Source: Vagococcus humatus (lineage in GTDB: Bacteria; Bacillota; Bacilli; Lactobacillales; Vagococcaceae). From it: a stretch of 64,000 bases of DNA. How positions within the stretch are numbered: position 1 is the stretch's first letter; every line of letters begins with the position of its first letter. The DNA lies in the NCBI RefSeq assembly GCF_003950325.1, contig NZ_PXZH01000001.1:930001-994000 (forward strand), read 5' to 3'. Below the pieces are notes generated by a model. It worked only from the letters and a program-made list of their open reading frames with translations. It made no database searches and had not been told where the DNA came from. The position numbers were made by a program, and so were the translations under genes. Shown in pieces: positions 45,428 through 55,092 of this stretch.

Positions 45428-47095
45428 TTATCGGTGACTTGTTTCCATAATAACTGGTAAAATAACTGGTCTCCGTTTAGTTTGCTCAAATAAATATTTG
45501 CTTAAAGCTTCTCGAATTTCTTGTTTTAGCTTACTCCACTCAAAATCTTTAGACTGAAGATTTGCTTCTACAATCCCTTCTACAATTGTAGCACTTTCTT
45601 TTAGTAAATCTTTACTTTCTTTCACATAGACAAACCCTCTAGAAGAAATTTTAGGTTTAGAAACAATACGTTTTTCTTTTCGGTTGATTGTTGTCACAAC
45701 AATAAATACCCCGTCTTCTGAAAGCATTTTTCTGTCTCGTAACACAATACTACCAATGTCTCCCACACCAATTCCATCTACTAAGATGTTATCAGCTTCT
45801 GTACTACCTGCTACGTGCATATTGCCTTGATGATATTCTAAAATATCTCCCCGACCTGTTAGGTAGATATCTTTATAAGATAAACCTAAGTCATGAGCTA
45901 AATCTGCATGAGCAGCTAACATTCTGTACTCTCCTTGAACTGGTACAAAATATTTTGGTTTCATTAAACGTAACATCAATTTCAAATCATTAGGATTAGC
46001 ATGCCCAGATACTCTAAAATTATCAGAAATAGATTTTACTGTCCCACCTGCACGGTAAACTTTATCTTCTGCTTGAGCGACTGCTGTTTCCATTGCAATT
46101 GAAGGAGTGGTGGTAATGTAAACTAAATCTCCCTCTTGAATATTTAACGTTTTATGTCGGCCAATTGCCATTTTTTCAAGAGCTTTAATTGGTTCTCCCA
46201 TTCGACCTGTTTCTAAAATAAGTAATTCTTCTGGAGCTGTTTTCTTCATTTGTTTTGTTGAAATAATTAAATCTTCACTAGGTAATTGTAATTTTCCTAA
46301 TTTCATAGCTGTGCGGATAATCCGCTCCAAATCTTGTCCAGTTAATACAACTTTTCGATTAGCTCGATCTGCTGCATCTAACACTTGTTGAATTCGTTGG
46401 ATATTACTAGCTACACTCGCTACAATAATCCGACCATCCCAATAATTCAGTGTATCATAAACTTCTTCAGCAATTTCTTTTTCAGAAACTACTTGTACAG
46501 GATTTTCTGCATTGGAAGAGTCACTTAAAAGAGCTAAGACTCCATCATTTCCAATTTCTGCTAAACGAGATAAATCTGTTTGATACATAGGGATAGCACT
46601 ATGGTCAAACTTGAAATCTCCCGTATAAACAATACTGCCCTCTTTAGTTTTAATCACCACTCCTACAGAATCTGGAATAGTATGAGTTGTTCTAAAGAAA
46701 CTAATGGTAGATTGTTCAAAATCAATTTCAGTAAATTCATCAATCACATGAAAATCTTTAAAATACTTAGAGCTATTATAATCTTCCACGTATAACTTAG
46801 CTAGTTCAATCGTTAATTCTGTTCCAAAAACAGGGACGTTGATTTCTTCTAATAAATAAGGAAGTGCTCCAATCGCATCTGCATGGCCATGAGTTAAAAA
46901 GATTCCTGCGATTTTTTCTTTGTTTTCAAATAAATAAGTAAAGTCTGGAATCACAATGTCAATACCTAATAAATCATTTTCTGGATACTTAAGTCCACAA
47001 TCTAATACATAAATTTCATCATCTACTTCCACTACATAAAGGTTTTTTCCGTTTTCACGAACTCCTCCTAGTGGAATTATTTTAATATTTGCCAA
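45428..47095 (-). CDS. rnjB: Ribonuclease J2
   Basis: A 555-residue metallo-beta-lactamase/beta-CASP RNase. The first metal motif reads HGHADAIG rather than HGHEDHIG of RNase J1, so a conserved acidic residue and histidine are replaced, the hallmark of the weakly active J2 subunit, which works in complex with J1. The beta-CASP region contains SGHANPNDLKLML, and the C terminus the dimer domain (RPVILPVIMETSHR end). It degrades and matures RNA from the 5' end. The rnjA gene is not in this window. Confidence 0.92.
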   Translation of the reverse strand: MANIKIIPLGGVRENGKNLYVVEVDDEIYVLDCGLKYPENDLLGIDIVIPDFTYLFENKEKIAGIFLTHGHADAIGALPYLLEEINVPVFGTELTIELAKLYVEDYNSSKYFKDFHVIDEFTEIDFEQSTISFFRTTHTIPDSVGVVIKTKEGSIVYTGDFKFDHSAIPMYQTDLSRLAEIGNDGVLALLSDSSNAENPVQVVSEKEIAEEVYDTLNYWDGRIIVASVASNIQRIQQVLDAADRANRKVVLTGQDLERIIRTAMKLGKLQLPSEDLIISTKQMKKTAPEELLILETGRMGEPIKALEKMAIGRHKTLNIQEGDLVYITTTPSIAMETAVAQAEDKVYRAGGTVKSISDNFRVSGHANPNDLKLMLRLMKPKYFVPVQGEYRMLAAHADLAHDLGLSYKDIYLTGRGDILEYHQGNMHVAGSTEADNILVDGIGVGDIGSIVLRDRKMLSEDGVFIVVTTINRKEKRIVSKPKISSRGFVYVKESKDLLKESATIVEGIVEANLQSKDFEWSKLKQEIREALSKYLFEQTKRRPVILPVIMETSHR

Positions 47096-47405
47096 TATTT
47101 ATCACCTCTAAATGTTTGTTTGTTTCTTGTACACAATCTAGGTACACCATTATATCTATTTATCTAAACAAAAAGGACTTAAAACCCCTCTCAACTTTTT
47201 AACTCATTTTTAAATACCCTGTACTGTCTTTATAAAAGAGAAAAAGAGAAGGTGGTTTCGCGGTCGAAATCTGTTGGTTACCATTAGATATAACATCCCA
47301 ATTAAAAATCAGCTTGTCCTCTAAGAAACTCTTCTTTATTTTAACATATTCTTTCTGAAATATCTCACAAATAAACTTAAAGCTACTAAAAAAGCCAAGA
47401 GGGAA
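47096..47405. other. Intergenic stretch between rnjB and the ABC transporter gene
   Basis: 310 bases. The right end is the terminator of the ABC transporter gene. On the minus strand a perfect TATAAT (47149-47154) is the likely rnjB -10, with a weak -35, giving a leader of about 45 bases. In the middle, a stem GGTTTCG/CGAAATC with CGGT loop (about 47254-47271) lies in a sequence resembling a T-box core on the plus strand. No coding frame with a ribosome site was seen. Confidence 0.6.
47149..47154 (-). promoter_or_regulatory. -10 of the rnjB promoter
   Basis: Perfect TATAAT on the minus strand about 54 bases upstream of the ATG; the -35 (TCCTTT at 17 bases) is poor. Confidence 0.45.
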
Positions 47406-47420
47406 CTATCCCTCTTGGCT
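47386..47420 (-). terminator. Terminator overlapping the end of the ABC transporter gene
   Basis: AGCCAAGAGGGA/TCCCTCTTGGCT, 12 perfect pairs, then TTTTTT on the minus strand. The TAG stop codon is in the four-base loop region, so the last codons form the left arm. Confidence 0.9.
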
Positions 47421-49127
47421 AAACTGTGCTTGATATAATTGATAGTACATTCCTTTTAACGCCATTAAACTATCATGAGTACCCATTTCTTTAATCCCGT
47501 GATCAGCCACAACAACGATTCTAGTAGCATCTTTAATAGTTGCAAATCGGTGAGCAATAATTAAGGTAGTTCTATCTTTGGATAAAGCTTGTAATGATTC
47601 TTGAATAACTTGCTCTGTTTCAGTATCTAAAGCAGAAGTAGCTTCATCTAAAATTAAAATAGGCGGATTTTTAAGGAAAATTCTAGCAATGGATACTCGT
47701 TGTTTTTGGCCACCTGACAATTTAACTCCTCGTTCTCCAATGATAGTATCCAGTCCTTCCGGCATTTCAGACACAACTTGATCTAAGTGAGCTAACCTAA
47801 CAGCTTCTAAAACTTGCTCATCTGTTGCGGTTAAATTTCCGTAGCGTATATTTTCCCGAATCGTCCCTGGAAATAGGAACACATCTTGTTGAACAACTCC
47901 AATATGATGTCTTAAAGACTGAAGGGTTACATCCTGAATGTCGTATTGATCAATATAAATATTTCCCTGATCTACTTCATAAAAGCGTGGCAACAAATTA
48001 CACAAAGTAGTTTTTCCTGCTCCACTTGGTCCTACAAAGGCAATGGTTTCCCCAGCAGGAATGGTTAAAGACACATTGTTTAATACTTCAGTTCCATCAT
48101 CATAAGCAAAGGAAACCTGATCATAAACAATGTTCCCGTTAACATTTAGCATATCTTCTGCTTTTTTAGCATCTTGAATACTTGGTTCTTTATCAATTTC
48201 TTCAATAAACCGTCTAAAACCTGCTATTCCTTTTGGATAACTTTCAATCATATTGTTAACTTTTTCAATTGGACGAACAAAAACATTAGATAGTAAAATA
48301 AATCCCACAAATTCTCCGTAAGTAATTTCTCCTCGAATGCTATAATAAGCACCAAAAATCAATGCAAACAAACTAATCAAACGGATAAATAAATAATTGT
48401 AAGCAGAACTTACTCCCATCACTTGATAGAATTTAATTTTAGATTGTCGGTACATATTATTTAGTTCTTTAAAACGACGAGTTTCAAACTCTTCATTCCC
48501 AAAAGCTTGAATGACACGAATACCACTGACATTGGCTTCAATCCCTGCATTAAACTCTCCTAAATTTTGGTAAATATCAGTATTAACTTTGGTCATTTTT
48601 TTGTTAAAAAAGACTAAGGCTAAGGTGATAAATGGAATTAATACAATGGTAGCTAAAGCTAATTTAACATGAATTCGTAACATTAAAACAAAAGCACCTG
48701 TCAAAGTCATCAAGGTAATAAATACATCTTCTGGTCCATGATGGGCTACCTCTGAAATTTCAAACAAATCAGTGGTTAACCGGCTCATTAATTTACCTGT
48801 TTTTTGTTCATCGTAATAGCTAAAAGATTGCTTTTGTAGATGTTCATATAAATCTTGCCGCATATCTGTTTCGATATTAACCCCTAACCGGTGACCTAAG
48901 GCGACCACAATATATTGCAGTCCTGTATTGACCACATAAAAAAATAATAAAGATAAACAGGCTACCACAATTAACCGCCAATTTTCTTGAGGTAAAATAG
49001 TATCAATCACTTGATTAACCACAATAGGAAATGCTAATTCCAAAATAGCGGCAATAGTAGCACAGCTAAAGTCTAAAAGAAATAATTTTTTATAGGGCTT
49101 ATAATAATTAAAAAATCTTTTGAGCAT
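47406..49127 (-). CDS. ABC transporter, fused permease and ATPase (exporter type)
   Basis: A 573-residue half-transporter. Six transmembrane helices occupy about residues 1-310; the ATPase has Walker A GPSGAGKTT, signature LSGGQKQRVSIAR and Walker B ILILDEATSALD. It resembles Sav1866/MsbA-type multidrug or lipid exporters and should act as a homodimer. There is no second half-transporter gene beside it, and no accessory processing peptidase domain. Substrate unknown. RBS AAGGAGAG precedes the ATG. Confidence 0.88.
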   Translation of the reverse strand: MLKRFFNYYKPYKKLFLLDFSCATIAAILELAFPIVVNQVIDTILPQENWRLIVVACLSLLFFYVVNTGLQYIVVALGHRLGVNIETDMRQDLYEHLQKQSFSYYDEQKTGKLMSRLTTDLFEISEVAHHGPEDVFITLMTLTGAFVLMLRIHVKLALATIVLIPFITLALVFFNKKMTKVNTDIYQNLGEFNAGIEANVSGIRVIQAFGNEEFETRRFKELNNMYRQSKIKFYQVMGVSSAYNYLFIRLISLFALIFGAYYSIRGEITYGEFVGFILLSNVFVRPIEKVNNMIESYPKGIAGFRRFIEEIDKEPSIQDAKKAEDMLNVNGNIVYDQVSFAYDDGTEVLNNVSLTIPAGETIAFVGPSGAGKTTLCNLLPRFYEVDQGNIYIDQYDIQDVTLQSLRHHIGVVQQDVFLFPGTIRENIRYGNLTATDEQVLEAVRLAHLDQVVSEMPEGLDTIIGERGVKLSGGQKQRVSIARIFLKNPPILILDEATSALDTETEQVIQESLQALSKDRTTLIIAHRFATIKDATRIVVVADHGIKEMGTHDSLMALKGMYYQLYQAQFSQEG

Positions 49128-49170
49128 GCAAACCTTCTCTCCTTTTTAAAACGCTATTATTTATTTATGA

Positions 49171-49176
49171 TATACT
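49171..49176 (+). promoter_or_regulatory. Extended -10 promoter of the HAD hydrolase gene
   Basis: ATGATATACT, TGn plus TATACT, 33 bases before the chosen ATG. Confidence 0.5.
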
Positions 49177-49208
49177 GAATGAGTCTAAAAAGAAAGGAAG
49201 AGTTATTT

Positions 49209-49922
49209 ATGATTAAAGGAATTATTTGGGACGTAGACGATACACTTTACGATCAACTACTCCCTTTTCAATCTGCCGTTAAGCAGACATTTCCAGAGAT
49301 TTATCCTCATCTCCCTATGGACGCTTTTTATAAACAATTTCGCCACAATAGCGATGCTGTCTTTTTTAAACAAGTCAGCGGGGAATGGAGTCTAGAATAT
49401 ATGCGCCAATACCGGATTCAACAAACCTTACTAGACTTTAACTATCCTAAGATCTCACTAGAAACTGCCCAAGTTTTTCAGGAACATTATCAATATGAAT
49501 TAGATCATATTGAATTAATGCCAGCTATCCGTAGCTTACTAGACTTGTTAGCTAAAACCTCGCTGCAACTAGGAGTGATTACTAACGGACCTAGTGACCA
49601 TCAACATAAAAAAATTAAACAATTATCCCTTTCAAAATGGATCCCCACTTCTCAGATAATTGTTTCCGGTGATGTTCAAACGGAAAAACCTGGTGCTAGT
49701 ATTTTTAAACAAATGGAAATACGAACAGGTCTAAAGGAAGGGGAACTACTTTATATTGGCGATAGTTTTGCCAATGATGTAGTAGGAGCTAATCAAGCAA
49801 ATTGGTCGGTTTTATGGTTTAATCACCGACATCATTCTCCTTTAGATCTAGAATTATCCTATACAGAAATTCTATCGGTAGACGAACTGGTGAACTACCT
49901 TCACCAACATCATCTTAGCTAA
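49209..49922 (+). CDS. HAD superfamily hydrolase
   Basis: A 237-residue phosphatase-like protein. HAD motif I is DVDDTLYD, motif II VITNGPSDHQ, motif III the lysine in KPGASIF and motif IV GDSFANDVVGA. An alpha-helical cap follows motif I, the YjjG/subfamily IA pattern. Typical substrates are nucleoside monophosphates or sugar phosphates, not resolved here. The longer frame begins ten codons upstream; AAAGGAAG precedes this ATG. Confidence 0.85.
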   Translation: MIKGIIWDVDDTLYDQLLPFQSAVKQTFPEIYPHLPMDAFYKQFRHNSDAVFFKQVSGEWSLEYMRQYRIQQTLLDFNYPKISLETAQVFQEHYQYELDHIELMPAIRSLLDLLAKTSLQLGVITNGPSDHQHKKIKQLSLSKWIPTSQIIVSGDVQTEKPGASIFKQMEIRTGLKEGELLYIGDSFANDVVGANQANWSVLWFNHRHHSPLDLELSYTEILSVDELVNYLHQHHLS

Positions 49923-49929
49923 TGATTAA

Positions 49930-49974
49930 TAAAAAAGATTAAGATAACATAATAGATTATCTTAATCTTTTTTA
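49930..49974. terminator. Bidirectional terminator between the HAD gene and sbcC
   Basis: AAAAAAGATTAAGATAA/TTATCTTAATCTTTTTT, 17 perfect pairs. Confidence 0.92.
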
Positions 49975-49980
49975 TTGGCG

Positions 49981-52900
49981 TTAAATTAATTGATACTTTA
50001 TTCGGCTTTGACCTTGTCCGTCACTAATTACTTGTAATTGTTGGGGTATTCGCTGTTTTAGCTCTTGAACGTGACTAATTATTCCAATCATCTTACCCTG
50101 TCCTTCAATAGATTCTAGTGCTTCCATAGCTGTTTCTAATGACTCGCTATCTAATGATCCAAATCCTTCATCAATAAATAAAGCATCAATTTTAACACTT
50201 CCTGACTGCATTTGGATAACATCTGCTAGAGAAAGTGATAAAGCCAAAGCAGCAATAAAGCTTTCTCCTCCAGATAAAGTATGAATATTCCTAATTCCTC
50301 CTAAGTTGTCATCATATACATTTAACTCTAAGCCTGAAGCTTTTTTATAAGAACCGGATTCTTTGTTTAATTGAAAACTATAACGACCATGCGTTAACTG
50401 CATAAATCGGTTATTAGCTAAACGTAAAACTTCGTTGAAATAGGTTTGTAAAACAAATCGTTCAAGACTTACTTTAGACTGACTCCCATCTCCATTAGCT
50501 ACTTCTGAAAGTTGGTTTAAAGCAGCTAGTGTGTCCCATTGTTCTTTTAATTCATGATACGTTTGACTAACCCACTGATATGCTTGCTGACAATCTTTCA
50601 GTTCATATTTTAAATTAGTCAATTCTTCTTGCATTTGTGCGAGTTCTGTTTCACACATGTTTAATTGGGCTTGTTCTTCATCTTTGTCAGGTTGCTCTTC
50701 TACTTTTAATTCTTCTTTTAACTGTTTTTGCCTAATAAGTGTTTGCATTTGTTTCTCTTTAAAATCTTCAATCTCTTGTGTTAATTCAGCAATCTCTTCT
50801 GGTTTAACCATTTGTTCTACTAGTTGATCAAAACTATCTTCATAAGGACTTTTTTGGATTTTTTCTGTTATTTTTTCTTCAATTTCTCTTTGAAGTTGAT
50901 TTATTTTTTCCAGTTGCTGAGTGATATGTTTTTGCTCAATTTGAATTGAAATTAACTGTTGACTAATCTTTTCTTTCTCTTCTTGGGCTTCTTTCAACAG
51001 CCTGTTTCCTTCTTCAATGGTATCTTTCAGCGACTCTTTGACCTGATTTAAATCTTGTTCGATAAAACTTGGATCTACATACTGAAACAAAGTAGATACT
51101 TTTGCTTCTAGTGCTGACACTTCTTGTTTACTTTCCTGAACTTCCTCAGACAAGCGAATTTTTTCTTCATTCTTTTCTTCAATTTTTTCCTCTAGCTGAA
51201 TTAACTTTTCTTCTTGTTCTGCAATTTCCGCTAACTTGTCCTTCACATTTTCTTCTTCTAAAGAGTAAGTAGCTAGATTATCCTTTAACACAGCTAATAG
51301 TTGGTCATTAGAATTTAGTTGCGGCAAGCTAGCTAACTCTTTAGGGACCTTTATTTGCTTTTCCAGCTCAAGTTGGTGTAACTTAGCTAATTCGGTTTGC
51401 TGTCCTTCTAATCCTATGCTTTTTTCAGTAGTAACTTTTGCTACTTGTTGGTTTAAGTCAAGAAAGGTTTTTTCTGCTTCTTCTTTTTGTTTTTCAAGAG
51501 TTTGGACTTGATTTAATGTCCAATTTTCTTCTTGGTTTTGTTTTTTCGGATGGTCTAATGATCCACAAACTGGACAAGGTTGATTAGCTTCTAATAATAA
51601 AGCCAAGCGCGTTCCTTGTATATCCTGCCACTGCTGTTTAGTTTGATCATAATTTATCCTAGCTTGTTCCTTGTCTTCAAATAGTTGCTCTAATGCCTTG
51701 GTCAAATCTGCTAAGTATTTTTTACTGTCTTCGATTTTTTGTTCCTGACAAGCAAGTTGAGTAATCAATTGATTAAACTCTTCGTACTGCTTAATTTTTG
51801 TTTGCCAATCTACTAATTGTTTTGAGTAATCATCTTTCAACTGAATCATCTGGTTCAGTTGATGCTTTTGCTCGGCACTTTTTTCTAAGGACTGGGAAAC
51901 TATTTCTATCTGTTCCACTTGCCGTTCTAATTGTTCTTTCTTTTCAATTTCTTGTTGTTTTAGCCTACGATACTCGTCAATTTTGGGAATCATCTCTTCT
52001 AGTTTAACTAGCTGTTGCTTTGCCTGTTCAATTTTATCTGTATTTTTATGGCAAGTAGCTAGTCGTTGTTGATTATCAGCCTGTTCTTCGATTTTTTTAC
52101 TTTCTTCTTGGCGATTAGTAGCTATTCTTGTTAATAGCTGTTGTTTTTCTCCTTCGTTTTCCTTCCATTTCTCTAGTTGAGGTTGACAACTTAATAACCA
52201 GTTAAGTTTGTTTAGCTCTTCTTTTTTAGCTAGAATATAAGGTTCTTCCTCCTGTAGTTTAGCTGATACTTCTAGTTCTTGTTGCCATTTAAAAAATAAC
52301 TGTTCTTGCTGTTCTTTTTCTTGCAACGCCTTGCTTAGTCGTTGTTGTTCTTCGGTTTTTTTCTCGATTTTTTGACTAGAACAAGCCACACCTTGTTGTC
52401 TGTGCTGGATTTCTAAGTCTAACAACTCTAATCTAGCTTCCACACTCTCATCTAGTTCAAACTGAGTAAGTTGCTCTTTTGACCAAGGAATTTCACTCCA
52501 TTTAGCCGTAATTTGCTTACTAGTTTGCTCCAATCCTTGTTGATAATTTTTCTTTAATTCTTTCAGTTGACTGGCCCATTCTTTATAAAAAGCTGTGTGA
52601 AATAACTTCCTTAAAATTCCTTCTTTTTCATCACTAGAGGCATTTAAAAATTTACGAAAATCTCCTTGGGGTAATAGAATAAGTTGAGTAAATTGATTCA
52701 CATCTACTTTTAAAATATCTTCTATTTGTGTTTCTACTTCTGTTTTTTTAATCCATTGATTTATTTCACAACCAGACTTATCTAATTGGGTTAAAGAAAC
52801 TTTAGAAGGACGTAGAGTAGTTCCCTCCCCTTTTTTCTTAGCTAACTCTTGTTCCGGCTCTCTTACCACCTGATAGGTAAAATTGTCATGAGTGAAGGTT

Positions 52901-53139
52901 AAAGAAACACGGGTAATCTCTTTTACTGTGGCAAAATTAGACCGCATATCTTTCCCTTCACGTAAATTACCACTTGTTTTTCCGTATAAAGCATAACAGA
53001 TTCCATCAAAAATACTCGTTTTTCCTGATCCTGTTTTTCCTGTAATTAAAAATAGCGGCAACTCATCAAACTGATCAAATCTAATTTGTTCATGCTGATA
53101 AGGGCCAAAATTTTCTAATACTAATTTAATTGGCTTCAT
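49981..53139 (-). CDS. sbcC: Exonuclease subunit SbcC
   Basis: A 1052-residue SMC-like ATPase. Walker A GKTGSGKTS is near residue 37; two long coiled coils flank a zinc hook CPVCGSLDHP in the middle; the C-terminal half has LSGGESFIAALALSLSLAD and Walker B ALFIDEGFGSLD. With SbcD it cleaves DNA hairpins and blocked ends. The start is the ATG with AAGGAGAG eight bases upstream; its first base overlaps the sbcD stop (ATGA). A longer frame lies within sbcD and is rejected. Confidence 0.95.
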   Translation of the reverse strand: MKPIKLVLENFGPYQHEQIRFDQFDELPLFLITGKTGSGKTSIFDGICYALYGKTSGNLREGKDMRSNFATVKEITRVSLTFTHDNFTYQVVREPEQELAKKKGEGTTLRPSKVSLTQLDKSGCEINQWIKKTEVETQIEDILKVDVNQFTQLILLPQGDFRKFLNASSDEKEGILRKLFHTAFYKEWASQLKELKKNYQQGLEQTSKQITAKWSEIPWSKEQLTQFELDESVEARLELLDLEIQHRQQGVACSSQKIEKKTEEQQRLSKALQEKEQQEQLFFKWQQELEVSAKLQEEEPYILAKKEELNKLNWLLSCQPQLEKWKENEGEKQQLLTRIATNRQEESKKIEEQADNQQRLATCHKNTDKIEQAKQQLVKLEEMIPKIDEYRRLKQQEIEKKEQLERQVEQIEIVSQSLEKSAEQKHQLNQMIQLKDDYSKQLVDWQTKIKQYEEFNQLITQLACQEQKIEDSKKYLADLTKALEQLFEDKEQARINYDQTKQQWQDIQGTRLALLLEANQPCPVCGSLDHPKKQNQEENWTLNQVQTLEKQKEEAEKTFLDLNQQVAKVTTEKSIGLEGQQTELAKLHQLELEKQIKVPKELASLPQLNSNDQLLAVLKDNLATYSLEEENVKDKLAEIAEQEEKLIQLEEKIEEKNEEKIRLSEEVQESKQEVSALEAKVSTLFQYVDPSFIEQDLNQVKESLKDTIEEGNRLLKEAQEEKEKISQQLISIQIEQKHITQQLEKINQLQREIEEKITEKIQKSPYEDSFDQLVEQMVKPEEIAELTQEIEDFKEKQMQTLIRQKQLKEELKVEEQPDKDEEQAQLNMCETELAQMQEELTNLKYELKDCQQAYQWVSQTYHELKEQWDTLAALNQLSEVANGDGSQSKVSLERFVLQTYFNEVLRLANNRFMQLTHGRYSFQLNKESGSYKKASGLELNVYDDNLGGIRNIHTLSGGESFIAALALSLSLADVIQMQSGSVKIDALFIDEGFGSLDSESLETAMEALESIEGQGKMIGIISHVQELKQRIPQQLQVISDGQGQSRIKYQLI

Positions 53140-54284
53140 ACTTGTTCTCTCCTTGCTGCTTGTGTCATTGCCAGACTCTCTTTTAACCAATTAACTTGTT
53201 CTTCTGTCAATTCATCCTCTGTAATCTGTTTAAAGTATGTAGTAAATAATTCTAACGGATCTAACTCTTGTAGTTTTTGACTCATTTGACTCGCTTCGTT
53301 TTCTCTACAATCTCGGCCGTAAGCTCGGTCAAGTTGAATGATATGTGGATAAATTTTTCTAAGTTCTGTCATAACATTAGGAATGACCTTAGTATCCGTT
53401 AAAGATATGGCTAAATAATTATCTCGTTTAATTTGTTCATAATACTCTTTTGACATAAGCTCTTGAAAAGAAGCAGTTATTTGTTGCAAATCTGCTAGTG
53501 GTTCAACTTTTCTAAATGTTGTTGTCACTTGTTTATCTTCCAGAGAAACAATCCAAACCCCTTTTTCATCAGAAACTTCAGAAACTGAATATTTTAACAA
53601 TGAACCACTGTATTTAACTCTTGAGTGACTTAAAGCTTGTTTAGAATGAAGATGGCCCAAAGCAACATAATCAAAAGACTCAGCCAGTAAATCTAGAGAG
53701 ATAGCGTCTAACCCACCAACTGTTACTTTTGTTTCTGAATCTGTTTTTTGTCCCCCTGCTACAAAGAAGTGGGTCACTAACAGATGTTGTTTGTCTGGCT
53801 TCATCTCTTTTTTCATCTCTTCTACCAAACGAGTGACGCCTTGTTGAATTGTCTTAATTTTCTCGTCTTGAAATAGTTGTCTAGCTTCAAAAGGTTCAAA
53901 ATAAGGCAGTAAAAAAACTTGAGTATCTGCTAATTCGATTGGCTTGGTTGCCTCCAGCAAATTAGTTTTTAGATAAAAATTAGAATACTGGTACCATTCA
54001 CTCCCTGTTCCTAAACGTTCCCCACTATCATGATTGCCTGCAATAGCAAAAATAGGAAAGGTTTCTTTTAAGTTTAATTCAATAAACATTTGATTTAAGG
54101 TTTCCACTGCGTCAACACTAGGTAACCCTCTATCATATAAATCGCCTGCAATAATAATCCCGTCTACTTCTTCTTCTTTAGCTATTTGAAGGAGTTGCTT
54201 AAAAACGTGGTTTTGCTGCTCTAACAAATCAAAGCCATTTAACTTTTTACCAATATGCCAATCAGCTGTATGTAAAAATTTCAT
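53136..54284 (-). CDS. sbcD: Exonuclease subunit SbcD
   Basis: A 382-residue Mre11-like phosphoesterase. Motifs: TADWHIGK at the N terminus, GDLYDRG, GNHDSG, LVTHFF and ALGHLHSKQ. It is the nuclease partner of SbcC. The N terminus starts MKFLHTADWH, identical in type to E. coli SbcD, and AAGGAG precedes the ATG. The four-base overlap with sbcC couples translation. Confidence 0.95.
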   Translation of the reverse strand: MKFLHTADWHIGKKLNGFDLLEQQNHVFKQLLQIAKEEEVDGIIIAGDLYDRGLPSVDAVETLNQMFIELNLKETFPIFAIAGNHDSGERLGTGSEWYQYSNFYLKTNLLEATKPIELADTQVFLLPYFEPFEARQLFQDEKIKTIQQGVTRLVEEMKKEMKPDKQHLLVTHFFVAGGQKTDSETKVTVGGLDAISLDLLAESFDYVALGHLHSKQALSHSRVKYSGSLLKYSVSEVSDEKGVWIVSLEDKQVTTTFRKVEPLADLQQITASFQELMSKEYYEQIKRDNYLAISLTDTKVIPNVMTELRKIYPHIIQLDRAYGRDCRENEASQMSQKLQELDPLELFTTYFKQITEDELTEEQVNWLKESLAMTQAARREQV

Positions 54285-54329
54285 CGTATCACTCCTTTTT
54301 ATTCCCTAACAAAAAGAAACAGTAATCAT

Positions 54330-54965
54330 CTACTGTTTCTCTTTTTTAGGCGCTGGAATATATTTAAATGTTGGATCAATTTCTTTATCTAATTGGTCAA
54401 AAGCTGTCGTCATTCTTCTTTCGACTTCATCTAATCCTGCTTTATCCATTCGTTTAATATCGGTAACGTCGATTGGATCTCCAAATCTAATAGTTATTTT
54501 TTGTCGTTTTAAAAAGTCTTTAAAAGTCAAAGGACCTTGATAGACAGCGGGCACAAGAGGAACTTTAGCCATTTTTGCGATTAAAGCAGCTCCGCCTTTT
54601 AACTCTTCTGAATGTCTTGTACCACTTGGAAACATAATTAAACTTAACTCACTATTTTTCAATAATTTAACAGGCTTTTTAATGACACTAGGACCTGGAT
54701 TATTACGATCCACTGGAAACGCATGAGCATGAACTAAAATCCAACGTAAAACAGGTCGTTTAAATAATTCCTCTTTAGCCATAAAAGAAAATTCTTTTGG
54801 GCTGGCTGCTAAGGCAAAATAAATCGGATCCCACCAAGTTCTGTGAGGCCCAACTAAAATATAATTAGTGTCTTGGGGTAGCTTTTCTTTTTGTTCATAG
54901 CTAGCTTTTCCATTTAAAAGCCATACAACAAAGCGAGCTACTTGTCTAATAAATCTAAAAAACAT
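54330..54965 (-). CDS. plsC: 1-acyl-sn-glycerol-3-phosphate acyltransferase family (PlsC-like)
   Basis: A 211-residue acyltransferase. The catalytic HX4D motif is GPHRTWWDP, and the substrate motif MFPSGTRHSEELKGGA is the EGTR-like block with Ser in place of Glu. An N-terminal hydrophobic stretch anchors it in the membrane. Members acylate lysophosphatidic acid to phosphatidic acid. This could be the main PlsC or a paralogue, since the FPSGTR form differs from the usual FPEGTR. RBS GGAGGAAAG precedes the ATG. Confidence 0.85.
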   Translation of the reverse strand: MFFRFIRQVARFVVWLLNGKASYEQKEKLPQDTNYILVGPHRTWWDPIYFALAASPKEFSFMAKEELFKRPVLRWILVHAHAFPVDRNNPGPSVIKKPVKLLKNSELSLIMFPSGTRHSEELKGGAALIAKMAKVPLVPAVYQGPLTFKDFLKRQKITIRFGDPIDVTDIKRMDKAGLDEVERRMTTAFDQLDKEIDPTFKYIPAPKKEKQ

Positions 54966-55055
54966 TCTCTTTCCTCCAGTTTTGCTTTATCTCTTTCAGT
55001 ATGCCTAAAAATAATTTGAGATGCAAGTTTTTCTTTTTCTTTTCTAACTCCATGA

Positions 55056-55061
55056 TATAAT
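55056..55061 (+). promoter_or_regulatory. Extended -10 promoter of trmN6-yazA
   Basis: ATGATATAAT, TGn plus perfect TATAAT, 32 bases before the ATG. Confidence 0.5.
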
Positions 55062-55092
55062 AATTGAGATCAAATCAAAAGGAGATAATTAT

